A stretch of DNA of 64,000 nucleotides from a virus. Positions 32,052 to 41,135 of the stretch are shown piece by piece (position 1 is the stretch's first letter; each line of letters opens with the position of its first letter). The stretch covers positions 1-64,000 of the IMG/VR virus record IMGVR_UViG_3300036390_000001. One strand, written 5' to 3'. The position numbers and the translations under genes are program-made. The notes under the pieces were generated by a model, which made no database searches, had not been told where the DNA came from, and worked only from the letters and a program-made list of their open reading frames with translations.

Positions 32052-33809
32052 ATGGCAGAGCCGCTACAAAGCCCTTACAGCAAAGTCAATATTGTTGACG
32101 CTGAAGGCAATTTAGTTAACCTTGGCGGCGGCAGTGGCGATAGTGGTACTACTATTGGTGGCGCCACTGCCGCAAACCAAGTAACCCAAACTCAAGTACT
32201 CCAAAATATTGATGCCGACTTAGGCACCGACATTACTGGCGCCGTGATGCCTGCTGGTGGCGCCGGAGTTAGAGGCTGGTTGTCGGCAATTTATAATTTC
32301 TTATCATCGAGGCTTCCTGCGCTTGTTAGTGGGCGCGTACCTGTTGATGTTGCTTCGCTATCAGTAACGGTTAATAACGCGCAGTTAGAAATTGCCAATG
32401 ATGCCGGCAATCCGATTCCTGTCGATGGCTCGGTTAGTGTAAGCAATTTTCCAGCCACTCAGCCAGTAAGCGGCGCCGTCAGTATTTCTAATTTTCCAGT
32501 TACTCAGCCAGTAAGCGGTGCCGTAAGTATCTCTAATTTCCCCGTTACTCAGCCAGTAAGTGGGACAATTGCTTTTAGTAATACATCAATTGGTGTATCT
32601 TCATTGCCTGCTTTACCCGCTGGCAATAATGCGATAGGCTCGGTTAGTATTTCTAATTTTCCAGCTACTCAACCAATAAGCGGCGCTGTCAGTATTTCTA
32701 ATTTTCCAGCCACTCAACCAATAAGCGGAACCGTAGCAATAAGCAATTCTTCAATCGAAATTGCTAACGACGTGGGCAGCCCGATTCCTGTTAATGGCAG
32801 TGTAAATATTGGTAACTTTCCTACTACCCAAGTAGTTAGTGGAACTGTCGCTATTAGTAATTCTTCAATTGAAATTGCTAATGATGTTGGCAGCCCTATT
32901 TCAATCGGCGGTGTTTACAATGTGACGTCGCCGACTTTAACCAATGGACAGGGCAGCAATATTCAGCTTAGTGTTCGCGGGAATGTATTAATTGATTGTG
33001 TTGATTATGTTAGCTCGCCAACAAACATTCAAGCCGTTGACACTAATTCCACAACATCAATAGGGCAAGATAATCAAGTAATTATTAGAGGCAATCCTAG
33101 CAATAATAGTTTTGCTTCTTATGCCTCTTCTGGTAACAGCAGCTTTGCAATATTAATTGAAAATCAACCTGCCGCAACTCCTTTTGTTGGAACACTACAA
33201 ATCGAGCGTAGCTTAGACGGAAACATCTGGACTTCTATCGGCGCCTTTGTTGCTGGTTCGCGGTTTGTGCGCTCACAAATTACAGCCGAAGCAGTATTGC
33301 ATGGTAATTGTTCAAGCAGCCAATTTCTAAGAGTTCGTGCTATTGCGTGGACTTCAGGAATCGCGCGAGTTACCTTTTTAGCTGGACAAGGGACAGGCAC
33401 GACAACAGTTGGAAACCCGCTGAGAATATTTGACCAAGTTAGCGGCGCCGAGCTAACGATTAAAGCGGCAAATGTATCTGCTACTTCGGCAGACCCCGCT
33501 GTTGTTGTCACTAGTAGAGATAAACCCTCAACGATTAATACTAATATTCCAAATTCTTTTCCAGTTAGCAGTACCGCCAGTGTGATTGCTTTGAATAACG
33601 ACAGAAAAGGATTAACTATTTCTAACCCCCTAGCCTTTGATATTTTCGTAGGGTTTCAATCAACCGTTTCATCCACTTCTTACGCCGTGAAAATTCCTCC
33701 TTCTGATAGCTATGGCTATTGGGAAGCGCCATACAATTACGTAGGAATTATCTCTATCGCAACCGCCACTGGCAATAGTGGAAATATTTTTGTCAGGGAG
33801 CTAATTTAA
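32052..33809 (+). CDS. Repeat-rich tail fibre protein
   Basis: A 585-residue protein. Residues about 115-290 contain a 13-residue repeat, SISNFPxTQPVSGAV, in at least seven copies, with variants NSSIEIANDVGSPIPVNG. Such short beta-repeats form elongated trimeric shafts in phage fibres. The C-terminal part (about 330-585) is a globular beta domain (QIERSLDGNIWTSIGAFVAG) that could bind the host. Repeats at the DNA level make it prone to length variation. Confidence 0.75.
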   Translation: MAEPLQSPYSKVNIVDAEGNLVNLGGGSGDSGTTIGGATAANQVTQTQVLQNIDADLGTDITGAVMPAGGAGVRGWLSAIYNFLSSRLPALVSGRVPVDVASLSVTVNNAQLEIANDAGNPIPVDGSVSVSNFPATQPVSGAVSISNFPVTQPVSGAVSISNFPVTQPVSGTIAFSNTSIGVSSLPALPAGNNAIGSVSISNFPATQPISGAVSISNFPATQPISGTVAISNSSIEIANDVGSPIPVNGSVNIGNFPTTQVVSGTVAISNSSIEIANDVGSPISIGGVYNVTSPTLTNGQGSNIQLSVRGNVLIDCVDYVSSPTNIQAVDTNSTTSIGQDNQVIIRGNPSNNSFASYASSGNSSFAILIENQPAATPFVGTLQIERSLDGNIWTSIGAFVAGSRFVRSQITAEAVLHGNCSSSQFLRVRAIAWTSGIARVTFLAGQGTGTTTVGNPLRIFDQVSGAELTIKAANVSATSADPAVVVTSRDKPSTINTNIPNSFPVSSTASVIALNNDRKGLTISNPLAFDIFVGFQSTVSSTSYAVKIPPSDSYGYWEAPYNYVGIISIATATGNSGNIFVRELI

Positions 33810-34729
33810 TGCCGTTATATAGATACAATTCAACAGCAGTAAAACCACTTATTTACAGATACACAACAACCGGAACCTTTGTATTAAATTACCCCAAAAC
33901 TTACACTTTTTGCAGGATGATTTTATGCGGTGGTGGCGGTGGCGGTGGGAGCGGAAGGCGCGGCGCCGCAGCTTCTGCTCGTTGGGGTGGTGGCGGTGGT
34001 GGAGGCGCCGGAATCAGCGACTGGATATTTAATTTAGAAAACGTCAATAACACGACTTTTCCAAATTTTAGTATCACTGTTGGCGCAGGTGGAGCGGGTG
34101 GCGCCGTTACAACAACAAACGATACGAATGGTAACAACGGCGTAACAGGGAACGATTCAAGTATTTCGCTTGCAAGCTCCGACGGCACCGCGCAACAAAT
34201 TATTATTTACGCGCCTGGAGGATTACTAGGTCAGAGCGGTAGCGCATCTGCCGGAAACGGTGGGGCAGGTGGTAGCGCTTGTGTTTATCCTGGCGCCTCT
34301 GGAGGAAACAGCGGACTTGCGGCTACAGCAAATAGCGGAGGGTCGGGCAATACAGGGATAGCCGGTGGCGGCGGAGGTGGCGGAATAAGTACAGGTAACG
34401 TCGCTTATACGGGCGGTTCTTGCGGTGTTAGTCAAAGATTTAGACTAAACACTACTGCATTTAATACTGCATCCCAAGCAGGAGGCGCCGCATCTCAAGT
34501 AGCCGACGCATCTAATGGTATATCGGCATCTGTCCCAACAAACTATACAGATTTTATCTTTGGAAATTCTGGCTCTGGTGGCGGCGCGTCAAGCGCTGGG
34601 GCTGGTGGTAGAGGAGGGGATGGAATCTTTGGTAGTGGTGGAGGAGGAGGAGGCGCTAGTCTAAATGGCTTCAATTCTGGCGCTGGGGGTAAGGGTGGGG
34701 ACGGCGCCGTTTATTTAGTTTTTTACTAA
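33809..34729 (+). CDS. Glycine-rich fibre adhesin
   Basis: A 306-residue protein overlapping the previous stop (TAATG). From residue 45 on it is dominated by poly-Gly runs (GGGGGGGS, GGGGGGGAG and GGAGG). This composition matches phage tail adhesins with poly-Gly II cores, such as T-even gp38-like tips, and similar Gly-rich fibre ends. It would sit at the fibre tip and determine host range. Confidence 0.7.
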   Translation: MPLYRYNSTAVKPLIYRYTTTGTFVLNYPKTYTFCRMILCGGGGGGGSGRRGAAASARWGGGGGGGAGISDWIFNLENVNNTTFPNFSITVGAGGAGGAVTTTNDTNGNNGVTGNDSSISLASSDGTAQQIIIYAPGGLLGQSGSASAGNGGAGGSACVYPGASGGNSGLAATANSGGSGNTGIAGGGGGGGISTGNVAYTGGSCGVSQRFRLNTTAFNTASQAGGAASQVADASNGISASVPTNYTDFIFGNSGSGGGASSAGAGGRGGDGIFGSGGGGGGASLNGFNSGAGGKGGDGAVYLVFY

Positions 34730-34741
34730 CTAATTAAGGAA

Positions 34742-34800
34742 GAAGAAAGAAGGCAGAAGGCAGAAGGTAAAATACTTCTTTCTTCTTTCTTCGTTTAGTT
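34742..34800 (+). terminator. Terminator after fibre genes, from a repeat sequence
   Basis: GAAGAAAGAAG (34742) can pair with CTTCTTTCTTC (34775 or 34782), followed by GTTTAGTT. The 5' arm includes a GGCAGAAGGCAGAAGG tandem, typical of purine-rich short repeats in filamentous cyanobacteria. Confidence 0.65.
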
Positions 34801-34905
34801 ACAATTTTAAGCGCGCAAAAACATTTAATCGCTTAAAACTTTACCCTACAGAGCTTTTGTTGCCTGAAAAAAGGTATATTGTACCTATTAGATAAAAGAA
34901 TGAAG

Positions 34906-34942
34906 AAAGCAGAAGCGCTGACATATCTAGCTTCTGCTTTTT
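34906..34942. terminator. Intrinsic terminator upstream of integrase
   Basis: Eleven-base-pair stem AAAGCAGAAGC/GCTTCTGCTTT with a 13-nt loop and a T-run. It isolates the integrase gene from the fibre operon. The intervening 34801-34905 holds nothing recognisable. Confidence 0.85.
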
Positions 34943-34970
34943 CGTTGGCGCATCCTTTTAATCTCTGCGT

Positions 34971-35010
34971 CGTGCCAAATCATGCCAAATGATGCCAAGA
35001 CATGCCAGGA
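34971..35010. repeat. Four 10-bp iterons before the integrase
   Basis: CGTGCCAAAT, CATGCCAAAT, GATGCCAAGA and CATGCCAGGA follow without spacing, sharing TGCCA. They end 9 nt before the integrase ATG. The 10-bp phase puts all copies on one DNA face. They are candidate arm-type integrase sites or an autoregulatory operator, perhaps part of attP. Confidence 0.7.
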
Positions 35011-35019
35011 TAAGGCACA

Positions 35020-36156
35020 ATGTTAGTTACATTATTAGCACGCGGCGCCGACATCATGACTGATTTTGACAAGAAGCTAGAAGAAGTCAACGCTCGATTA
35101 CGAGGCGCCAAGTTAAGAGTTTCTATATTCCAGCGTCAAAACAAACTATGGCTGCGGGCAACTCTCCCACCCAAACCCCACATCAGGCGAGAGGGAAATT
35201 ACCAGCAAGCAGTAAGTATCAACTGTAATGCCACAATTGCTGGATTGAAATACGCCGAGCAAAAAGCCAAGCAGATGGCGGTCGAACTAGATACAGGCGC
35301 ATTTGATTGGGCGCGCTGGATTGAAGTCAAGCCCGACAATGAAGAGCCAAAAATAATTCATGAATGGATAAATAAATTTCATGAGCATAAAGCTTCCACT
35401 TCCGCGCTCGCTTCTTCTACATGGAAGTTTGATTATTTAGGGGTTGGGCGCAAACTGCCTCAACAGGAAGAACTATCAGTAGAAGTGTTAATAAAGTTTA
35501 TTTTTGCTAATAGTAAACCTGACACGCGCACTCGCAAGCGCCTTGTTGGCTACTGCGCGCAGCTGGCAGAGTTTGCACTTCTCCCTTCTAAAGAAATTAG
35601 GACGCTAGAAGGCAGTTACTCAGCTAAATCCGTAAACCCGCGCGCGCTACCAAGTGACGAAGAAATTCAAGATTTTGTAGACAGTATCAAAGAGCCTGGA
35701 TGGAAATGGATTATAGCAGCAATTGCCACTTATGGACTGAGGAGTCATGAGGCATTTTTTACAGATTTAGCGCGCTTCCCCAAAATCCGGGTAACCGAAG
35801 GCAAGACAGGCGCCCGCGTGATACAACCTCTTTATCCAGAGTGGGCGCCACGCTGGAATCTACAAAATAAAATCCTACCTTCATATCAGAAGGTAGATGC
35901 TGCCCACGAAGAATACACTTTGAAAATTAGCGCTTGGATGTGCCGCAACAGTCCATTCAAAGCGCTTGATTTGCGTCATTGCTACGCGCGCCGATGCTTC
36001 CAATTTGGATTTGACCCTACCCAATCAGCCAAGCTAATGGGACACTCGTGGCAAATCCACCTTCAAACCTACCGCGCGTGGATTGATGAAGAAGTTTATG
36101 ATAAGGCTTATCTGGCTAAAATCAGCAACCCAAATCGACCACTACCACCAAACTAA
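35020..36156 (+). CDS. int: Tyrosine recombinase (phage integrase)
   Basis: A 378-residue integrase of the cyanobacterial phage type. The N-terminal region (FDKKLEEVNARLRGAKLRVS, then WLRATLPPKP) matches that family. Catalytic residues visible are R241 (GLRSHE), R319 in LDLRHC, H342 in GHSW and the nucleophile Y351 (QTYRAW); the usual first His of the HxLRH box is Ala. It would integrate and, with an excisionase, excise the phage. A palindrome copy is read in frame as PSYQKV (about residue 287). ATG 35020 has a ribosome site; ATG 35056 is an alternative. Confidence 0.92.
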   Translation: MLVTLLARGADIMTDFDKKLEEVNARLRGAKLRVSIFQRQNKLWLRATLPPKPHIRREGNYQQAVSINCNATIAGLKYAEQKAKQMAVELDTGAFDWARWIEVKPDNEEPKIIHEWINKFHEHKASTSALASSTWKFDYLGVGRKLPQQEELSVEVLIKFIFANSKPDTRTRKRLVGYCAQLAEFALLPSKEIRTLEGSYSAKSVNPRALPSDEEIQDFVDSIKEPGWKWIIAAIATYGLRSHEAFFTDLARFPKIRVTEGKTGARVIQPLYPEWAPRWNLQNKILPSYQKVDAAHEEYTLKISAWMCRNSPFKALDLRHCYARRCFQFGFDPTQSAKLMGHSWQIHLQTYRAWIDEEVYDKAYLAKISNPNRPLPPN

Positions 36157-36228
36157 CAGTTCGCAATTCGCAGTTCGCAGTTCGCAGTTAAATTCAATTG
36201 CGACTTGCGAATTGCGAATTGGTAATTA
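36157..36228. repeat. Heptameric tandem repeat and hairpin between convergent genes
   Basis: CAGTTCG-type heptamers occur about four times (36159-36189), followed by related sequence in the opposite orientation (TTGCGACTTGCGAATTGCG). The two halves can pair imperfectly. Heptameric short tandem repeats of this kind are typical of heterocystous cyanobacteria. The position suggests a bidirectional terminator. Confidence 0.75.
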
Positions 36229-36471
36229 TCTTTGGTGAGTAGGCGTGGCTCTAAGGCGCCGTATCGCTTCTAAATTTATTTTTATATTGCGCTTCTTGCT
36301 GCTGGGCGGCGCGTCGTTTACCCAATGAATGCCTTCGATAAAGTATTCGGCTTCGATGTACCGCAAGATACTGCGGCGACTAAAACCGCGTCCTAATATC
36401 CTGTACGCTTCGTCGATGGGCACACAGTCTTGTTCGTTAATAGTCGCTTTCAGTAAATTAGTTTTGGGCAT
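36226..36471 (-). CDS. Excisionase-like DNA-binding protein
   Basis: An 81-residue protein, convergent to the integrase. It reads VPIDEAYRILGRGFSRRSIL, then YIEAEYFIEGIHWVN and SKKRNIKINLEAIRRLRATP, matching small winged-helix Xis/HTH proteins that recognise DNA and end in an INLEAI helix. Adjacent to int it most likely directs excision. Confidence 0.72.
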   Translation of the reverse strand: MPKTNLLKATINEQDCVPIDEAYRILGRGFSRRSILRYIEAEYFIEGIHWVNDAPPSSKKRNIKINLEAIRRLRATPTHQR

Positions 36472-36483
36472 AATTTTATGTTA

Positions 36484-36702
36484 CTAAAAATCCTCATCGG
36501 CGCCGCTAATTTCGGCGCCATACTCGTTCATCAAGGCGCCCACCCTCTCAAGCAATACTAGAGCTTTGGCGCGCTCATCTTTTAGCTGGCTTTGCTCGTA
36601 AAACTCCTTGTCGTGCGCTTCGATTCCTCCAAGGGCAATGAAGAGAGCGTTTGCGGCGCCGTAGGCTTTAATGAGGTGGTTCCATGTTTTTACGTTTTTC
36701 AT
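36484..36702 (-). CDS. Hypothetical small helical protein
   Basis: A 72-residue helical acidic protein overlapping the replication gene stop (ATGA). It reads AALFIALGGIEAHD-like and ERAKALVLLERVGALMNEYG. No family recognised. Position suggests co-expression with replication. Confidence 0.5.
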   Translation of the reverse strand: MKNVKTWNHLIKAYGAANALFIALGGIEAHDKEFYEQSQLKDERAKALVLLERVGALMNEYGAEISGADEDF

Positions 36703-38168
36703 TCACCCTCCCAAGCATCTTTTTCAAGTTCTTGACACTGTGCTGAGATAGAACCCCAATCAATGTTATTTAAAGCATTGCTAGGCGTTGAATTAGTAGC
36801 TTTTGGTAGCGCATTTTGATTGATAAATACTTTCACAATATCTCCACTGCTATCTCTCTCAAGCCCATATCTTCTGACCATAGCAAGCTTTTGGGCTTCC
36901 TGTTTCAATACATTGCTGGCGCCATTTAACCATTCATTTAGTAATTCAACCTCTTTTTCTGGCTGATTGTAAAAGCTTCTCTGGCGCCTTAATTCAGCCT
37001 CAATATCAACTTCTTCCAATGCAGGCAATGCTTTGATAGTAGCGGCGCATTGCGCTTCTTCAAATGGCAATGCTTGAGAAGTTGGTGTGGCTGATTTAGT
37101 TGGCATCAAGACATCAGCGCCGCGCTCTACTAAGGTTGTAATATTGTTCATGAGCGCTTGAACGTTTTCTTCAGTTGCTTCGGGCAATGGCACAAAGTAA
37201 CTGGGTAAAATCGCCTTTTGCCCATCATTCTGAAGCTGATTACAGGAATCAGTGGTCGTGTTCAAATACGCCAAGAACTCTTTAAAAATTTCGTTAGCGC
37301 CTTTGGGGTCTCTATAAAACTGATTACGAGCATAGATGCGGGCGCCTGTCTCTCGATGTCCGCCTTGAGGCTTGTAATGCCTCTCTGCCCACCAAGTTAA
37401 AAACAACGGGTAAGGCTCGTCCAGCGCTATCTCCCACACATGCAATTCTCGACTATCATTTTGTGTATTCGCTATTGTTCGTTTTTTCGGCATATCCGAA
37501 CAAGCGCGGGAAAGTTGATCTGAATTAGGGACTTCAGTTTTAACAAAAGACTCTTGAATTAGTCCGTTGACTTTAGAGTTTTGGGGCGCCTCTTCTTCTT
37601 GTGTTTTAAAAACCTCTTTCTCTTGCCCTTCCTCATCTGCGAGAGATAGGGTTTTTTTTGTATATATAGTAGAAAATTCACTAGCGCAGGTTGGATTCTG
37701 CATTAGTGAATCTTCCAATCTGCATTTTTGAAGATTGGCGCCCAGCAAGGATTCTGGGTCATAGCCAATCCAATCCGCGAGTTCAGCTAGCTTTGAGATG
37801 CATAGTGTCATCCAGCTGGTTTGGTTATATTCTTGGAATCCAACTGGCTTATTAATCAGGCGCCTTTTCAAGGATGAGAACGTTTCTTTGACAACGATGC
37901 CCAAACCACATAATGACCGAATCATGCGACCAATTTGAGACTCAGACATGCAGGGGAACTGCTGGCGCCAGTGTTCGTAAGTGTTGTAAATGAATTTTTC
38001 GCCATCTTTTGTAAGATGTCCCGACTTGGTGTTTAGCCAAAAAGCCAACTGGTTAACAAATATTGCCGCAGCGGTTGGGTTGGGGACTCCTAAGTCTTTA
38101 AGCGCGGCCGCAAGCATGGGTGTATAGGCTTTAGGGCGGTTATCGATTTCAATCTGTCTATCGCTCAT
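36699..38168 (-). CDS. Replication initiator-like winged-helix protein
   Basis: A 489-residue protein. Residues about 30-100 (TAAAIFVNQLAFWLNTKSGH, YNTYEHWRQQFPCMSESQIG, RMIRSLCGLGIV) have the N-terminal winged-helix pattern of phage replisome organisers and plasmid Rep proteins. A Glu/Ser/Asn linker follows (about 150-240), then a C-terminal domain with WWAERHYKPQGGHRETGARI. It probably binds the phage origin and recruits host helicase. One of only seven GATC sites in the window is in this gene. Confidence 0.65.
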   Translation of the reverse strand: MSDRQIEIDNRPKAYTPMLAAALKDLGVPNPTAAAIFVNQLAFWLNTKSGHLTKDGEKFIYNTYEHWRQQFPCMSESQIGRMIRSLCGLGIVVKETFSSLKRRLINKPVGFQEYNQTSWMTLCISKLAELADWIGYDPESLLGANLQKCRLEDSLMQNPTCASEFSTIYTKKTLSLADEEGQEKEVFKTQEEEAPQNSKVNGLIQESFVKTEVPNSDQLSRACSDMPKKRTIANTQNDSRELHVWEIALDEPYPLFLTWWAERHYKPQGGHRETGARIYARNQFYRDPKGANEIFKEFLAYLNTTTDSCNQLQNDGQKAILPSYFVPLPEATEENVQALMNNITTLVERGADVLMPTKSATPTSQALPFEEAQCAATIKALPALEEVDIEAELRRQRSFYNQPEKEVELLNEWLNGASNVLKQEAQKLAMVRRYGLERDSSGDIVKVFINQNALPKATNSTPSNALNNIDWGSISAQCQELEKDAWEGE

Positions 38169-38830
38169 TCCTCTACCTCCCCATCTAAAAAAAGTTTGTC
38201 TAAATAGCCATCTATAAGTCCATTGATGTAATTTTCTGGGTTAACTATATAACCGTACTGCTCATACGTAAACGCAATTCGCTGAGGAATCTGCTCATAA
38301 ACAAATTTGTGTATTTTTTTTATCTCGCTCAAGCTCTTCGCATTTGCAAAAATTAGAAGCAAGCTAACATTTAAGTCAAAAGACTTATCGTTTTCGCTAT
38401 ATATTTGATGTACTTGGGTGAGAAAATTCTTGGCAGAGCGAGCCATGTACGTAAGAGTATAAGAGCCTTTAAGGATGTAAGGCGGAGTCGCTTTGCGTCC
38501 TAAATGTGACAAAGGTTTTTTCTTCAAAGGGCTGTTTTCAGAGTCTTCTATGTTCTCGTCGAATTCAAAATATTCTCCATGAACGCGACAATGTGAAAAA
38601 AGTTTATGTAAACACTTTTCATCGGTTACGCAATCTGGAGTCCAAAAGCAGTCTTTGACGATTAATGGGTATGGAGATTGTGTTGTTATTTTTTGACTCC
38701 TAACCAAAGGGTTGTTAGATCGACCAATCTTATATCTTGGCGTGCCTTCGGCTTTAAGCAAATAAACATATCCACTTCTACCAGACGGGATATCGTTTAT
38801 TGTTGATGTGCTAAAATTGTATTCAAGCAT
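38165..38830 (-). CDS. GIY-YIG / T5orf172-type nuclease
   Basis: A 221-residue protein whose residues 20-95 form a T5orf172/Mug113 branch of the GIY-YIG fold: GYVYLLKAEGTPRYKIGRSN, then QKITTQSPYPL, DEKCLHKLF and GEYFEFD. A second, diverged copy is at 55327-56013. The gene has no GGCGCC site but has a GATC site, unlike most of the phage, indicating recent transfer. Such nucleases are often mobile or act in defence/antidefence. It overlaps the replication gene (ATGA). Confidence 0.75.
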   Translation of the reverse strand: MLEYNFSTSTINDIPSGRSGYVYLLKAEGTPRYKIGRSNNPLVRSQKITTQSPYPLIVKDCFWTPDCVTDEKCLHKLFSHCRVHGEYFEFDENIEDSENSPLKKKPLSHLGRKATPPYILKGSYTLTYMARSAKNFLTQVHQIYSENDKSFDLNVSLLLIFANAKSLSEIKKIHKFVYEQIPQRIAFTYEQYGYIVNPENYINGLIDGYLDKLFLDGEVEE

Positions 38831-38903
38831 TTGGTCCTTTCTTAATATTTGTTGAGATGGGAATCAATTCTCGCTTCATCTGTGCAATAGATGAGGCGAG
38901 ATT

Positions 38904-39131
38904 TTAATAGCGCCCAAAGAACGGCGCCAACAAAATCTTCTTCTTCAACCTATAACAAAGCGCAGGCGTGGCGCCATCACTCCAGAAAACTTCAACCTCG
39001 CCTTCTGCAATCAATGTACTTATCGGTTGACGTAGCGCGGGATAATCGGTGCCTGTTTCGTCTTTAATCTCCCCCAGTGTTTTATCACCATTAGTAAGCG
39101 CTTGTTTAATCCTGTCCGTAAGGTTGCTCAT
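38904..39131 (-). CDS. Small winged-helix protein 1
   Basis: A 75-residue protein: LTDRIKQALTNGDKTLGEIK, then YPALRQPISTLIAEGEVEVF and CYRLKKK. This is a minimal winged helix, a paralogue of the next gene (MEKLADQIKKTLATGDKTPG). A DNA-binding regulatory role is probable. Three such genes stand in line. Confidence 0.65.
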   Translation of the reverse strand: MSNLTDRIKQALTNGDKTLGEIKDETGTDYPALRQPISTLIAEGEVEVFWSDGATPALCYRLKKKILLAPFFGRY

Positions 39132-39134
39132 TTT

Positions 39135-39326
39135 TTAAACCCTCTTCAGTTTGTAATAAATTTTGCCGCTAACGAGGCGCTGCTCGATTTCACCCGCATC
39201 GACTAAGCGCGATGCCTCTGCGAATATTTCTGGGTAATAGGCGCCTTCGATTGAGTTTCTTATTTCGCCCGGTGTTTTATCACCGGTGGCGAGAGTTTTT
39301 TTAATTTGGTCTGCGAGTTTTTCCAT
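39135..39326 (-). CDS. Small winged-helix protein 2
   Basis: A 63-residue paralogue of its neighbour: ADQIKKTLATGDKTPGEIRN, followed by YYPEIFAEASRLVDAGEIEQ and YYKLKRV, the helix-turn-helix then wing pattern. Tandem duplication is the likely origin. Confidence 0.65.
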   Translation of the reverse strand: MEKLADQIKKTLATGDKTPGEIRNSIEGAYYPEIFAEASRLVDAGEIEQRLVSGKIYYKLKRV

Positions 39327-39349
39327 AAATGTAGATGCCCCTAATGGGC

Positions 39350-39577
39350 TTATAAATTTTCAACTAAGTATCTGTTACGGCGCCTCTTGAGAACGCCCTC
39401 GGAAGCAAGCACTTTCATACAAATAATGACTTTCTCGCGCGTCATGTTTGTTTTAGCCATGACTTCGGACACAGTACAGTCCGAAATCCTTAAGACATCT
39501 CTTACTGACTGCATTTCTAAGTCGCTGCCACTTTTGTAGCCTTTATCGCGCAAAAACATATTCTTTGGTTTATTCAT
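39350..39577 (-). CDS. Small winged-helix protein 3
   Basis: A 75-residue protein: VRDVLRISDCTVSEVMAKTN, MTREKVIICMKVLASEGVLK and RRRNRYLVENL, again a winged helix but distinct in sequence. Its start overlaps the end of the upstream gene (39574-39577). Confidence 0.65.
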   Translation of the reverse strand: MNKPKNMFLRDKGYKSGSDLEMQSVRDVLRISDCTVSEVMAKTNMTREKVIICMKVLASEGVLKRRRNRYLVENL

Positions 39578-40818
39578 GCCGCCTCCTTTTGAAGAAAACT
39601 GATTGCAGCTGCAACGACGCCTGGATTACCAACGCCCAATACCTCGCCCAGCTTGCCAAGCAATCCTTGAATAATTAGCTCTTCCGGCGCCTGTTTACGC
39701 GCTTCCGCTAAGTCAATAATTGTGCGCGCTGTACTGTCGTAAGTGTCGTGAAGGTTAACTTCTTGCCCATGAAGACTAACCTTGTAGTGGCGCGCTGCGT
39801 TTGGACCAGCTACCCATCCACACTTCGTCCTGATTTTCTTAGGTGGTTCAGGAAGTTGGGCAATTTCTCTTACTGCGGCGCCGATATCCGCAGCTTTAAC
39901 CCTACGGTTTTCGGATTCAGCAACTTCGCAAGCCAATTCCCAAGCCTTTTTACAGTCGTGGATATTGTCGCGCAATGGGTAAAGTTCGCGCGCTTGTGTT
40001 TCTGGTAGCGTGCCAATTTTTAATCCCATGCTGTGTTCTAGTTTGCCAGCCTGCCATTCCTTTTGGAGGGAAGAGTAGGCGCGCTTAAATAAGGAGTGGT
40101 GATTCTCTAAAAATGCGCTCATCGAATCACAGCCAAAAGCCTTGTAACCTTCGCGCGCGTCGATTTTTACAAGCGCGTAACGGGTGAAGTTCTTGGCGAA
40201 TAAAGCAAAGTTCTTAAGCGCTTCGCCGTTGTCGATGATGCGCTCGATTAACTCTTCGACTTCTTCTTTAGATAGCGCGGCGCCGTCGATGTCGTTGGGG
40301 ATTTGAAGGGCAACTGGCGCTTTTTCTTCTGGCGCTTTTTCTTCTGGCGCTTCAACTTCCGTTATTTCTTCCACCTTCGTATCCGAAGGTTCAGATTCAA
40401 CCTTAGTTAAATGCCATACAGGAAGCTGGCGTTCGACAGGATTGTTGTCCGGATTGGGAGAGTCCAAGCGCCGTACTTGAGCTTGTCCTTCCTCGACGTG
40501 AATAACCTTATATATGTCGTCGAAGTCATTCGCCTTAACTTCGTCGCCCGCCTTTATGTCTGATTCAAGCGCAGGAAACGCGATTAAGTTCAAAGGGTTT
40601 ATCGGCTCGGTGAGTCCCTTGTCGTCGAACTTTACCCAGGCATCAGGCATGGGTAAATCTTGATAACCGATGTAAGTCCCGCTTCTCATGAGCGGTTCGC
40701 AGAAGACTCTCGTGCCCTCAGAAAAGGAATTTAAAATTTCCAGGCGCCTCTCCCTCGTATCTTCCGGGTTCCTCTCAAACTTCTTGCATTTAGATTTACG
40801 TACAGTTGTCGCGACCAT
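39574..40818 (-). CDS. Hypothetical DNA-binding protein, DUF3102-like region
   Basis: A 414-residue protein, first gene of the minus-strand replication operon. An N-terminal beta region (about 30-140) is followed by an acidic Pro/Glu linker with a repeated APEEK unit and an in-frame palindrome copy (PSDTKVEE). The C-terminal part (about 190-300; YALVKIDAREGYKAFGCDSM, FLENHHSLFKRAYSSLQKEW) resembles the ParB/KorB-like helical region of DUF3102-type proteins found in cyanobacterial plasmids. A regulatory or replication accessory role is likely. Confidence 0.5.
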   Translation of the reverse strand: MVATTVRKSKCKKFERNPEDTRERRLEILNSFSEGTRVFCEPLMRSGTYIGYQDLPMPDAWVKFDDKGLTEPINPLNLIAFPALESDIKAGDEVKANDFDDIYKVIHVEEGQAQVRRLDSPNPDNNPVERQLPVWHLTKVESEPSDTKVEEITEVEAPEEKAPEEKAPVALQIPNDIDGAALSKEEVEELIERIIDNGEALKNFALFAKNFTRYALVKIDAREGYKAFGCDSMSAFLENHHSLFKRAYSSLQKEWQAGKLEHSMGLKIGTLPETQARELYPLRDNIHDCKKAWELACEVAESENRRVKAADIGAAVREIAQLPEPPKKIRTKCGWVAGPNAARHYKVSLHGQEVNLHDTYDSTARTIIDLAEARKQAPEELIIQGLLGKLGEVLGVGNPGVVAAAISFLQKEAA

Positions 40819-41087
40819 AACATCCTCTCATGTGCTAATTTATCCTTCGCAATCTCAAACCAATTGAGCTTTCGTTCGAGATATGTATTCTTTGATTATC
40901 CGTACCAGATTTAATTTTATTTTTGCTACAAACCAACAAAAAAGTAAAGCCTCAGTCGCTAAATATTCACATTGGTTGATGTTAAGTTCCTCCTTTTTTG
41001 TGCAATAATAAACAAACAAGTTTGGGGTAGTGACCATTCCCCACATGTGCTAATTTTGCCGCTTTTGCGGCTTTGTAATTTGAGTAG
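40819..41087. other. Intergenic region upstream of the replication operon
   Basis: About 270 nt, AT-rich, with no convincing gene. The repeated motif CACATGTGCTAATTT (minus-strand leader at 40830 region and again at 41042) is notable: TGTGCTAATTT occurs twice, 210 nt apart. These could be regulatory elements or priming sites. Confidence 0.4.
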
Positions 41088-41135
41088 AGGCGCCACCACG
41101 AGGCTGAGAATCTAGTGGGTGGCGCCTTTGTTTAT
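41088..41135. terminator. Terminator with GGCGCC stem
   Basis: AGGCGCCACC (41088-41097) pairs with GGTGGCGCCT (41118-41127), 20-nt loop, then TTGTTTA. It overlaps the 3' end of the minus-strand RHH-like gene and could work in both directions. Confidence 0.75.

Noticed and set aside
34971-36228. Possible CRISPR array from short repeats near the integrase
   Set aside because: The 10-bp and 7-bp repeats are contiguous and have no spacers of 30-40 nt. No CRISPR array was found in the window.
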